Origin: Dugong dugon
Lineage: Eukaryota > Chordata > Mammalia > Sirenia > Dugongidae
Assembly: GCA_030035585.1 (NCBI GenBank)
Contig: CM057462.1
Location: 98,663,234-98,727,233 of the forward strand
Direction: 5' to 3'
DNA length: 64,000 nt
The notes under the pieces were generated by a model that was given only the letters and a program-made list of their open reading frames with translations, ran no database searches and had not been told where the DNA came from. Shown here one piece after another: positions 55,891 to 64,000 of this stretch. Position 1 is the first letter of the stretch. Every line of letters begins with the position of its first letter. The position numbers and the translations under genes are program-made.

Positions 55891-56924
55891 TTAATAAGTC
55901 TTGCAAGTTTGGTTTGTTTTTACATAGTCCCTTAATTTCTGTTTATCTGGAAATGACCTAATTTCACGGTCATATCTGAATGAGAGTTTTGCAGGATATA
56001 TTATTCTTAGCTGACAATTTTTTTCTTTCAAGATTTTATATATGTCATCCCATGGCCTTCTTGCCTTCATGGTTTCTGCCAAATAATCTGAGCTTAGTCT
56101 TATTGCTTCTCCTCTGTATGTGACTTTTTGTTTTTCTCAAGCTGCTCTCTGGATTCTTTGTTTGTCTTTGGTTTTGGCGAGTGTGATTATGATATGCCTT
56201 GGTGATTTTATTTTGGGGTCTATCCTATATGGGGTTCTTTGAGCTTCTTGGATATTCAGCTTTTCATCTTTCATGATATTAGAGAAGGTTTCTGTCAGCA
56301 ATTCTTCAATTATTCTCTCTGTGTTTTCTGTTTTCTCCTCCAGTTCTCGAACTCTGATCACTCGCAGATTTTTGCTTTTGATTGTATCCCACATAATTCT
56401 CAGGTTTCTTCTTTTTTCTTCATTCTTTTTTCTGACTTTTCCTCCAACAGAGTTGTATCTGTGTTTGTCTTCAATTTTGCTGATCCTGTCTTCCATCGTT
56501 TCAAACCTGCTCCTCAGCCTTCTATGACACTGTCCATTTCTGAAATCTTGTTGTTTATCTTTTGTATTTCTAATCTTTGTTTTTGTATGATTTCTAGCTG
56601 TGAATTTATTTTAGCATTTTTTTCCTGTATTATTTTCTTGAATTCTTCCATTTTTTGTCTGTATTTTCCATGAATTTGTCTTCCTTTTCCATGAATTTGT
56701 CTTCCTTTTCCATGAATTTGTCTATTTTTTTCCTCATTGTTGTCTGCTTTTTGCTTCAATTCTCATCTAATTCTGAATATTAGAGATTTGAGTTCCCTGT
56801 CAGTTAGGTCTAGTGCCTTTTCTTCTACTGGAAAGTCATCTGGTGTTTTATTTTAGACACCTACTGGAACCATCCTGTCCTGTTTTTGTATATGTTTTGA
56901 TATTGTCTGCTGTCTTTTGGGCAT
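55891..56924 (-). pseudogene. L1 ORF1 (RNA-binding protein), broken
   Basis: The probable start is at 56924 (MPKRQQTISKHIQKQ), followed by an in-frame stop and a frame change. The coiled-coil segment, at 56514-56759, contains three near-identical 7-residue units (IHGKGRQ type) from a 21-base tandem repeat. The RRM follows at 56137-56496 (IRVRELEEKTENTERIIEEL, SPRHIIITLAKTKDKQRI). The C-terminal domain is at 55891-56082 (RRPWDDIYKILKEKNCQ, IRSFPDKQKLRDY). The breaks are few and lie mainly between domains, so decay is recent relative to the 34 kb copy. Confidence 0.9.
56664..56723 (-). repeat. 21-bp tandem repeat encoding coiled-coil heptads
   Basis: Units 56664-56684 and 56685-56705 are identical (ttttccatgaatttgtcttc plus c). 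A third begins at 56706 and matches 18 bases. The unit length, 7 codons, equals one coiled-coil heptad, so expansion keeps frame and register. Confidence 0.93.
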
Positions 56925-58377
56925 TAAGTAGTTATTACCTCTTTTATTGATTATAGATTTGTTTGTTTCATGCAGCTTTTTTGTTTTATTTGGTTATGTC
57001 CGAGCAGGTGAGCTGTGCGTTCTTTGCTGTTTCCTCGTCTGTGGGCATGACACTTTTCACCTTCCTCTCTAATGGGCATGGTCAGTAACTCAAGTATGCT
57101 ACAGCAGGGCAGGTCCAGCTGAAGGGGAGTTGCTGGGATGGGTTGTTTGTGGCACATACTAGGGATAACAGGGCAGACCAGGAATCAGTGCAGGGCATGT
57201 TCCAGTAGGCCATGCCTGTGCTGCTTAGGGATCTGATGTCCAGATCACAGTACAAGTAGGCAGGAAGGAGGGGGGAGATTGTGATGTACGGAGCTAAGAT
57301 AGGTATGGGAAAGAGGAGACAGGGAGAGGAACAGGATCCAAAAACATACACACAAACAAAAAAGAGTGCTAATGGAGCTGGCTATTGGTGTGGAGGGATG
57401 AAAGAGTGAGAAATGGAGAAAAACAAAATGAAAAAAGAGAAAAAGCGTAAAAGAGAAAATGAATAAATCTAGAACTTGGAAATGAAGAAAGATAAAAAAG
57501 GGGAAAAGATTAAAAAAAGAAGAAAACAAAACAAAGAAACAAAAAGAAAAAAACAGGAAAAAAGAAATGCCCCCAGGGATGTCTCTGTGTGTCTGTGCAG
57601 AATAAGGGTGTATCTCCCAAGCCGCACAGCATAGCCTGGCCAGAATGGGCTCCTAAGCTGAGAAAAGAAAAAGAAAACAATCAATCAAACAAATCAAAAC
57701 ATAACAAATCAGATCAAACAAACAAAAAAAGCCCCGGGGTGTCCCACCAGTGCAACAGCATGGGCTGGGAGGCAGTTCCACAGAAACAAGCAAAGATGGC
57801 CACAGAGCCAGGTATTTGAGAGAAAGGAGTGGAGATGGTGAGAGGTAAGGAAGAAATGTAATGAAGCAGAAAAAAGCAACACCAGCAGACAACAAATGGC
57901 ACTCAGGGAGCCGGCCTGTGTGGGCGGGTGGAATGCAAGCAACACTGTGGTGCAGCTGGTGGTTCCTGGCCAAGAGACCATGGCCACAGGGAGCAGAGGA
58001 GGCTGAGTGGGGGTGAAGAAGTACGAGGGGGTAGGAAAGTGTATATTGCTGGTTACCTGTTGTTCTGTCTCCTTCTGGAAGCTCTGTGAAGCTGCTTTCT
58101 CATACCTCGTGTTCGCTGATCTCCAATAGGAGTCCAAGATAGCAGATTCATGCTGTGTTAGCTGATAGGGGACCTCTGCACATATCTCTCCTCACTGTCT
58201 GTTCTCAGTCAGTTTCTTATTCCATTCAGTGCTTGGCTGAGTTCTTTATCTCTTCATTTGATGCTTAGGGTTTCAGGATGATGTGTGACTCTGACTTAGT
58301 ATTTCAGGTCTTTGCTGTGGAGGGACGGCGTGGTGCTTCTGATTATAGCACCATGTTGCCCAGAAGTCCTTGTGCCC
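56925..58377 (-). other. L1 5'UTR with A-rich modules
   Basis: A 1.45 kb leader. The purine/A-rich tracts (57400-57560 and 57659-57730 on the plus strand) are each followed by a GC-rich piece starting gcccc(c)(a)ggg. This suggests two partly repeated modules. The sense 5' end reads gggcacaaggacttctgggc then aacatggtgc, a weak match to the usual L1 YY1-type start. Confidence 0.7.
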
Positions 58378-58396
58378 TTGAATAAAATATCTTTTT
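58378..58396. repeat. TSD, right copy
   Basis: This 19-base sequence is identical to 50289-50307. It marks the L1 5' side. Confidence 0.95.
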
Positions 58397-58429
58397 ATGT
58401 GGTAGGTTACATTTATTTATAATTTCAAC

Positions 58430-58633
58430 CAATGTTGATTACCAACTTTTGCCAGAATTGTGCTAGGCTCTGGTTGATTTAGAGATAAGCAAGACAAAAA
58501 CAACTGAAAAAATTAAAAATAAAAATCCTTGCTGTCAAAGATTTCATAATCTAATGAGGAAGAGAGATAAATTATCATATTGTTACAGTCAAAGTGAAAA
58601 TAACTCTATTAGACATAGAAGATGATATTGAAA
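58430..58633 (-). repeat. L2 LINE, antisense, left part
   Basis: The order tgtgctaggctctggttgat, aatccttgctgtcaaagatt and catctaatgagg-like is the antisense L2 3' terminus. It continues at about 60505 after the LTR nest. Confidence 0.7.
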
Positions 58634-58739
58634 CTTTTATGTATTGAATTGTATCTGCCCAAAATACTTATTGTAAATCCTAACCCCTATACATGTGGAT
58701 GTAATCTCACTTGGAGATATAGTTGTGCAGTGTGATGTA

Positions 58740-59640
58740 TCACTTTTGTGTGGCCTTTCTCATCATGGTCTTGTATCTCACACAGTGATTGGGTAGGACC
58801 ATGCAAACAAGGTCTATGGAACCCTAACAAAGGGATTGGTCAGTTTTGCCATCCCACTAGGCTTAAAAGAGAGCCAATTTCAGAGCAAAGAGAGGACCTC
58901 ACCACCAAGGAAGAACAGCCAAGAACAGAATGTGTCCTTTGGACCTGGGATTTTTGCACTGAGAAGCTCCCAGAACCAGGAGAATGAGATAGAGAGAGAG
59001 AGAGAGAGCTGTAACACTGAAGATGGTGAGAAGCAGAGGCAGAGAAATGGTGACAGGAGGGACTGGCAGGAGGGATCTACAGGAGACTGTGCAGTGGGCT
59101 TCCCTTCCCACAGAATGAGAAAGCTGAGTGTCTTTGGGTAAGAGGTTTGCTGGAGGGGCAGTGTGCCTCTGGGCACTTGGCGGAGCTAGGTTTGCTTACC
59201 CACAGAGCTAGAGCTGAGCGTCTTCTAGCTGAGGCTTACTGGAGGAGTGGGGTATCTCTAGGCACTTATTGACAGAGCTAAAAGAGCTTTGTAACACTTG
59301 CCTGAGCAAAATGGAGGCTGAGGGTACAGAGAGAGGCATACTGGCTAAGAAGCTGTCTGATGGAAGCACTGTAAGCTGAGTGTTCCTGAACCTAAATTGT
59401 AATCTGTTACTTCCCTCATAAACCCCATAATAGCGAGTATTGTCTGTGAGTTCTGTGTGGCCATTGCAATGAGTTATTGAACCCAGCAGAGAAGTAGAGA
59501 GTGCCGTGTAAGGGAGGGTTGGTGTCAGAATTAGTAAAAATGGCGAAGAGAGGAAGTATGTCTGACCTCTACCTCATAGGAAACAGCCTTGGGCTGTTGA
59601 TATTGATTTTCCTTCTCCCTTGTGAAGTTAGAAGAGGTCA
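58740..59640 (+). repeat. Repeat family A, copy 3 (diverged)
   Basis: The motifs gtattatcacacagtgattg-like, taggaccatgcaaacaaggt, tctatggaaccc and, at the far end, gtgagttctgtgtggccatt, with ttgaacccagcagagaagta, parallel copies 1 and 2. A (GA)n run lies at about 58988-59009. Confidence 0.55.
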
Positions 59641-59702
59641 GATGCCACCCCCATGCCATTTTTACAGATTGTTGTTAATGAGGCCGTATCAGGGTAGAGT
59701 GT

Positions 59703-60209
59703 TGTCTTAGTTGTCTAGTGCTGCTACAACAGAAATATCACAAGTGGATGGCTTTAACAAAGAGAAATTTATTTCCTCATGGTTACAGTAGGCTAAAAGT
59801 CCAAATTCAGGGCATCAGCTCCAGGGGAAGGCTTTTTCTCTCTGTTGGTCTTCTTCTCTTGGGTGTTTCCCAAGACTAGGAGCTTCTCTGCACAGGGACC
59901 CCGGTTCAAACGATGCACTCTGCTCCCGGCACTGCTTTCTTGATGGTATGAGGTTCCCAATTCTCTGTTTGCTTCGTTTTCCTTTTATCTCTTGAGAGAT
60001 AAAAGGTGGTGTAGGCCACACTCCAGGGAAATTCCCTTTACATTGGATCAGGGATGTGACCTGGGTAGAAGTGGTGTTACAATCCCACCCTAATCCTCTT
60101 TAACATAAAATTACAATCACAAAATGGAGGCAACCACACAATTCTGGGAATCATGGCCCAGCCAAATTGATACACTTGTTTTTTGGGGGACATAATTCAA
60201 ACCATGACA
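59703..60209 (-). repeat. Solo LTR, MaLR-like, antisense, 5-bp TSD
   Basis: The plus strand runs tgtcttagttgtctagtgct ... acataattcaaaccatgaca, the complement of the LTRs at 15460 and 62716. Perfect 5-base duplications agtgt lie at 59698-59702 and 60210-60214. It inserted into the older sense LTR. Confidence 0.92.
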
Positions 60210-60504
60210 AGTGTGTTTTAAGTCAATCACCACTGAGATATAAAAGAGCAGATTAGACACAGAAGCAAACAAGCACAGATGGGGGAAGATAGATGTCACG
60301 CCACATGAAGTTCACCAAGGAACCCAGGAACAGAAGCTGAAAAGAGACAAAAGACTTTCTCCCAGACCTGACAGAGAGCAAATACCTTCCCCTAGAGCTA
60401 GTGCCCTTAATTCAGGCCTAGTCTCCTAAAGTGTGAGAAAATAAGTATCTTTGTTAAAGCCTCTCACTTGTGGTATTTCAGCACTAGATAAATAAGATAC
60501 TAAC

Positions 60505-61270
60505 CAAACGGAGGAAGCTCCTGGGGGATCAGGGCTGATTCAGAAAGGAAGTGATACTTGAGTTGAGTCTTAAAGTTTGGATAGGAACCTTCCAAGTCAA
60601 AAAATGGATGGGAAATCATAATTCCAAACATAAGAAGCAACATATGGAAAGAGCATATCACTTTGTGGGAAGTAGACATATTTCATTATGGCTAGATCAC
60701 TGGGCATATGGAAAAGCAATGTTTGTTGAAGCTGGAAGTGAAGCAAATCATGAAGGGCTCTGCATGCCAATTTGAGAAATTTGGATTTAATCAGATATTT
60801 TAAAAAGATCTCTCTGGTGACTGTATGAAGAAAGGAGGAGTTGTCTGGAAAGAAAGCAAGTAGAAGCTTTGCAGGGGTCTAGATAAATAGGGTGATGTCC
60901 TCTATATTGGGGTAGTGGTTGAGTGAAGAAGAGAGATAGTAGGACAGGAGAAGATTTAATTTGGATATAGAACCAACAGAATTTGCTAGTGAATTAAAAA
61001 GGATAAAGGATTTTCCCAAAGTTTTGGCCATAAACAGCAAAGCATTTACTGTGATAAAAAAATTTGGGAGAACACAAAGCTCTATTTTAGATGGAATATT
61101 AAACATTCAAGTGGAAGTATAAAAAATTGGATATATAAGTCTGGAACTTAAGGGAGACGTATAAGTTGAAACTACAAATTTTGAATCTCCTCAACATATA
61201 GATGAGATTAAAAACCATGGGACTAAAGAGATCACCCAGAGAAAAAATGTAGACAGAAATGAAATATATT
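60505..61270 (-). repeat. L2 LINE, antisense, right part
   Basis: The order gattcagaaaggaagtgata, gagttgagtcttaaagtttg, tttaaaaagatctctctggt and tggatatataagtctggaac is the antisense L2 layout and continues the piece at 58430. Confidence 0.65.
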
Positions 61271-61488
61271 CCAGTATTTTGGCTAGGAATAGATAAGGTA
61301 GAGATCATTATTTGGAGAAAACAATTGCTTTTTAGAGAAAATAAGGCCTTCTTCTTTCCTTCTGTTACTTACTGTAACCCAAGAATGGATCTGGTACAAG
61401 AACAAGAGAATCCCTGTACAAGAATAAAGGCATTGCTTAAGTTTGAGGACACTGGTTTCTGGCTTAGAGATTGTAAAACAGATAATAT
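61271..61488. other. Unassigned non-coding
   Basis: Nothing was recognised. Confidence 0.4.
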
Positions 61489-61499
61489 GCTAGTTAACT

Positions 61500-62128
61500 C
61501 TTTTTTTTCCCTTTTTTATTGTACTTTACATGAAGGTTTACAGAACAAATAGTTTCTTGTTAAACAGTTAGTACACATACTGTTTTATGACAATGGTTAA
61601 AAAACCCACGACGTGTCAACACAGTCCCTTCTCAACCTCGAGTTCCCTATTGCCAGCTTTTCTGTCCCCTCCTGCATTCTAGTCCTTGTCCCTGGACTAT
61701 TGTGCTCCATTTTGTTTTATGGGGCTGTCTAATCTTTGGCTGAATGGTGAACTTCGGGAGTGAATTCATTACTGAGCTAAAAGGGTGTCCGGGGGCCATA
61801 CTCAGGTTTCTCCAGTCTCTGTCAGGCCAGTAAGTCTGGTCTTTTTTGTGTGAGTTAGAATTTTGTTCTACATTTTTCTCCAGCTCTGTCCAGGACCCTC
61901 TGTTGTGATCTCGGTCAGAGCAGTCAGTGGAGGTAGCCGGGCACCATCTAGCTGTACTGGACTCAGTCTGGTGGAGGCCATGGTAGCTGTGGTCCACTAG
62001 TCCTTTGGACTAATCTTTCCCTTGTATCTTGTTTTCTTCGTTCTCCCTTGCTGCCGAAGGGGTGACATAAGTGAAGTATCTTAGATGGCTGCTCACAGGC
62101 TTTTAAGACCCCAGACACTACTCACCAA
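61500..62128 (-). mobile_element. L1 3'UTR insertion, antisense, with TSD
   Basis: The plus strand shows tttattgtactttacatgaa, aggtttacagaacaaatag, then ggctttaagacc-like text to 62128. The flanks gctagttaact at 61489-61499 and 62129-62139 are identical 11-mers. The L1 is 5'-truncated within the 3'UTR. Confidence 0.93.
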
Positions 62129-62139
62129 GCTAGTTAACT

Positions 62140-62715
62140 TTTATGTGGACTATTGTTTTTCTTCCTCTTCCACCTGAGTGCCTCTCATGGTTAGAGAAGG
62201 ATCTACTTCCTCAGGACAAGGACAAAGCCACCTGTATTCTCTTCTTTGTGGTGGATGTCCTTTCTTTTTCCCAAGTGACTGTGAAGCCAAGGACTACTTC
62301 CCTAACCTGGGAAACATTGATGAAAATAGTTTCAATCATCTACTTAATGAATTTAATTTTGTTGTTTTGATGAAATTCACATTAAAAGCCATACCTGACA
62401 TGCAAATAAAACTTCATAATGCTACAAATGGAATATTACAATTATTAACAGTGTCCTTTGGTGACCATAATTTTTCACTCGTGATGCCAATATTATCAAG
62501 CATCTCTTTTTCCATTTTCTCCTATTTACTCTACAGAGGATACAGAGGCTAGTGGGCAATTTCTGAAGACATGAATGTGAAGTATAATAATGTGCCATGA
62601 TTAGCCATATTTTAATTGCCTGTCCACTCACATCCTGTGCAGAAAAAAGTCAACACAGCAGGTCTGAGGCTGCTGTCCTAAGAAAGGCCAACTGGTAAGG
62701 TTGGACCTTAGCTGG
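62140..62715. other. Unassigned non-coding
   Basis: A 124-codon plus frame at 62178-62552 overlaps another (62143-62370). Neither has a domain that I recognise, and no splice or start context supports a gene. I found no repeat. Confidence 0.4.
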
Positions 62716-63215
62716 TGTCATAGATTGAATTATGTCCCCCAAAAATGTGTGGGTTATGATTCCCACTATTGTAATCTGATGTGATGTCCTAATGTGCTGT
62801 AAACTCTATCACTATGATGAGGTTACATGTGATTTCCTTATGTGTTGTAAACTCTATCAGTATGATTAGGTTATACCGATGAGGTCTACAAGACGGATAG
62901 TGTCTGAAGCCAATCTCTTTTGAGATATAAAAGAGAAGAGTGAGCAGAGACACATGGGAACCTCATACCACCAAGAAAGCAGTGCCGGGAGCAGAGCGAG
63001 TCCTTTGGACCTGAGGTTCCTGAGCAGAGAAGCTCCCAGACCAAGGGAAGATTGATGACACGGACCTTCCTCCAGAGCCGACAGAAAAAGTGTTCCCCTG
63101 GAGCTGACACCTTGAATTTGGACTTGAAGACTTCTGGATTGTGAGAGAATAAACTCTTTGTTAAAGCCATCCACTTGTGGTATTTCTGTTATAGCAGCAC
63201 TAGATGGCTAAGACA
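62716..63215 (+). repeat. Solo LTR, MaLR-like, 5-bp TSD
   Basis: Begins tgtcatagattgaattatgt and ends gcactagatggctaagaca. Perfect duplications gctgg lie at 62711-62715 and 63216-63220. It contains gagatataaaagagaagag and gagaataaactctttgttaa, as in the LTR at 15460. A short internal duplication (gtgctgtaaactctatca / gtgttgtaaactctatca) lies at 62796-62860. Confidence 0.92.
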
Positions 63216-63339
63216 GCTGGCATCTTGAAATTTGACTGGTAAACAGTTTCCTTCACTGATACAAAATTTTCCTTAAATGATAACCATGGCTTGCTTTACC
63301 TAAACTGCTTGTGCAAACAATATGTTTTATGTTTAACAC

Positions 63340-63702
63340 CTCTTTTCCATCTTGGAGTCTGGGATTTTTGTCACATGTTAGGCAGAGGGTGCCTCCATAA
63401 AACCCCCCAATGAAAACATGGGCAATTAGTCTCTAATGAGTTTCCCTGGTAGACAACACTTCTCACATGTTGTTACAACTTGTTGCTGGAGGAATTAAGT
63501 GCATCTACTGGGAGAGGACTTTTGGAAGCTTATACTTGGTTTCCCTCAGACTTAGCCCCAAGAGCCTTTTCTTTTTGCTGCTTTTGCTTTATGTCCTTTC
63601 TCTGTAATAAATCTTAGCCATGAGTATGACTCTATTTTGAGTCCTGTGGGTCCTTCTAGTGAATCATCCAAACCAGGGGTATTCTTGGGAATGTCCAACA
63701 CA
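63340..63702 (+). repeat. ERV-type LTR
   Basis: The order is gcctccataaaaccccccaa, gcaattagtctctaatgagt, ctgggagaggacttttggaa, tctgtaataaatcttagcca and gtgggtccttctagtgaatc, ending aatgtccaacacaca. This is a known old LTR layout with a poly(A) signal; the subfamily is not assigned. Confidence 0.65.
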
Positions 63703-64000
63703 CAGCCCATCCCTTAGATCAGGTCTTCTGGCAAACAGATTTTAAAATGAAAATTTGTGTGCAAGAAGTATATTGACAATACTCTACAGAATAGCACCTA
63801 TAGGGGTGAGAGAGAAGCAAGACTAAGTACAGTGAGTGGTTGAATTGCTATGCAGTTGCAATAAAGGCTTCAGCCAATCCTATGGTAAGCTCCGGAGTTG
63901 TATGAGTCCTTAGAGAAGCATCAAATTGAAATAAGGGGGCTGGGCTTTTCTATCCCTTGCGTCTACCAGTTGTTGGATTTGGGCTTCCTATGGATAGGGA
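63703..64000. other. Unassigned window end
   Basis: This may belong to another old LTR or L1 fragment. No gene was recognised. Confidence 0.35.

Larger units (their letters stand above)
50308..58377 (-). mobile_element. Full-length L1, minus strand, 19-bp TSD
   Basis: This is a complete 8.07 kb L1: 5'UTR, ORF1, spacer, ORF2 and a composite 3' end. A perfect 19-base duplication ttgaataaaatatcttttt flanks it at 50289-50307 and 58378-58396. The inferred nick (cttttt/atgt on the strand being cut) fits the L1 endonuclease preference for TTTT/A. It is the youngest-looking L1 here, but both ORFs carry frameshifts and stops, so it cannot move autonomously. The 3' end carries about 385 extra bases beyond its own A-tail. 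Confidence 0.95.
58635..60499 (+). repeat. MaLR-like LTR split by two insertions
   Basis: The LTR start is at 58635-58735 (tgtattgaattgtatctgcc, aaatcctaacccctatacat). Its middle appears at about 59640-59702 (ttgttgttaatgaggc), and its end at 60215-60499 (gagatataaaagagcagatt ... gcactagataaataagata). The missing stretches are filled by a family-A element and an antisense LTR. I found no certain TSD for the host LTR. Confidence 0.75.

Noticed and set aside
56239-56673. 144-codon plus-strand frame
   Set aside because: It is antisense to L1 ORF1 and made of low-complexity Phe/Ser/Leu from A-rich coding sequence on the other strand.
57709-58137. 142-codon minus frame as an L1 ORF0-like gene
   Set aside because: It is in the sense strand of the L1 5'UTR, has no known domain and overlaps other chance frames. 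Primate ORF0 is antisense.
58985-59012. (GA)n tract as a functional polypurine element
   Set aside because: It is a short simple repeat within a decayed LTR-like element, and nothing supports a role.
1-64000. A novel multi-gene defence or biosynthetic system
   Set aside because: There is no gene cluster. The window is mammalian repeat-rich DNA without supported host exons.

Overview
This window is mammalian nuclear DNA from an afrotherian, most likely an elephant or close relative. The main evidence is about twenty copies of a tRNA-headed SINE of the AfroSINE type. Their signatures are a gagccctggtgg head, a B-box-like gttcgaatcc and a cgctatgagtcggaatcgactcgacggcaac tail in variant forms. 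Bov-B/RTE-type LINE copies and recent L1s of one distinctive subfamily accompany them. I found no host protein-coding exon, rRNA, tRNA, CRISPR or microbial feature that I can defend. Almost every open frame lies inside a retroelement or is an unsupported short chance frame.

Layout. 0.3-5.2 kb is a 5'-truncated L1 (+) with a decayed ORF2. 5.2-9.3 kb holds two copies of an ~0.8 kb LTR-like repeat ('family A'), an RTE 3' end, an antisense L2 and three AfroSINEs. 9.5-31 kb is AfroSINE-dense, with a hAT MITE (10.48 kb), L2 and MIR fragments, a solo LTR with 5-bp TSD (15.46 kb), a minisatellite (22.58 kb), an L1 3' fragment (25.16 kb), an LTR with a G-quadruplex-like tract (28.1-28.5 kb) and an internally deleted RTE (29.66 kb). 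32.6-37.8 kb carries an old L1-like leader, a possible retrocopy 3' end, a half L1 (5'UTR and ORF1 only) and L2 pieces. 38.1-39.5 kb is unresolved. 40-42 kb is an ancient L1 bracketed by a duplicated L1/L2 junction and containing a foldback hairpin. 42-47.6 kb is a stack of nested LTRs, L2, RTE and an L1 tail. 50.3-58.4 kb is a full-length L1 on the minus strand with a perfect 19-bp TSD, a composite 3' end and frameshifted ORFs. 58.4-61.3 kb is an antisense L2 split by a nest of LTRs. 61.5-64 kb has an L1 tail, a solo LTR with 5-bp TSD and another LTR.

How the parts relate. The interesting biology is retroelement mechanics. The RTE and AfroSINE 3' ends are visibly homologous, which suggests that RTE machinery mobilised the SINE. 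An internally deleted RTE carries a block resembling the AfroSINE body. A 49-bp SINE tail alone is flanked by an 11-bp TSD. The full-length L1 ends in three serial A-tailed 3' ends. I saw no operon-like or novel multi-gene system. Repeat-family names come from recognition rather than a database search, and boundaries without a TSD are approximate by tens of bases.
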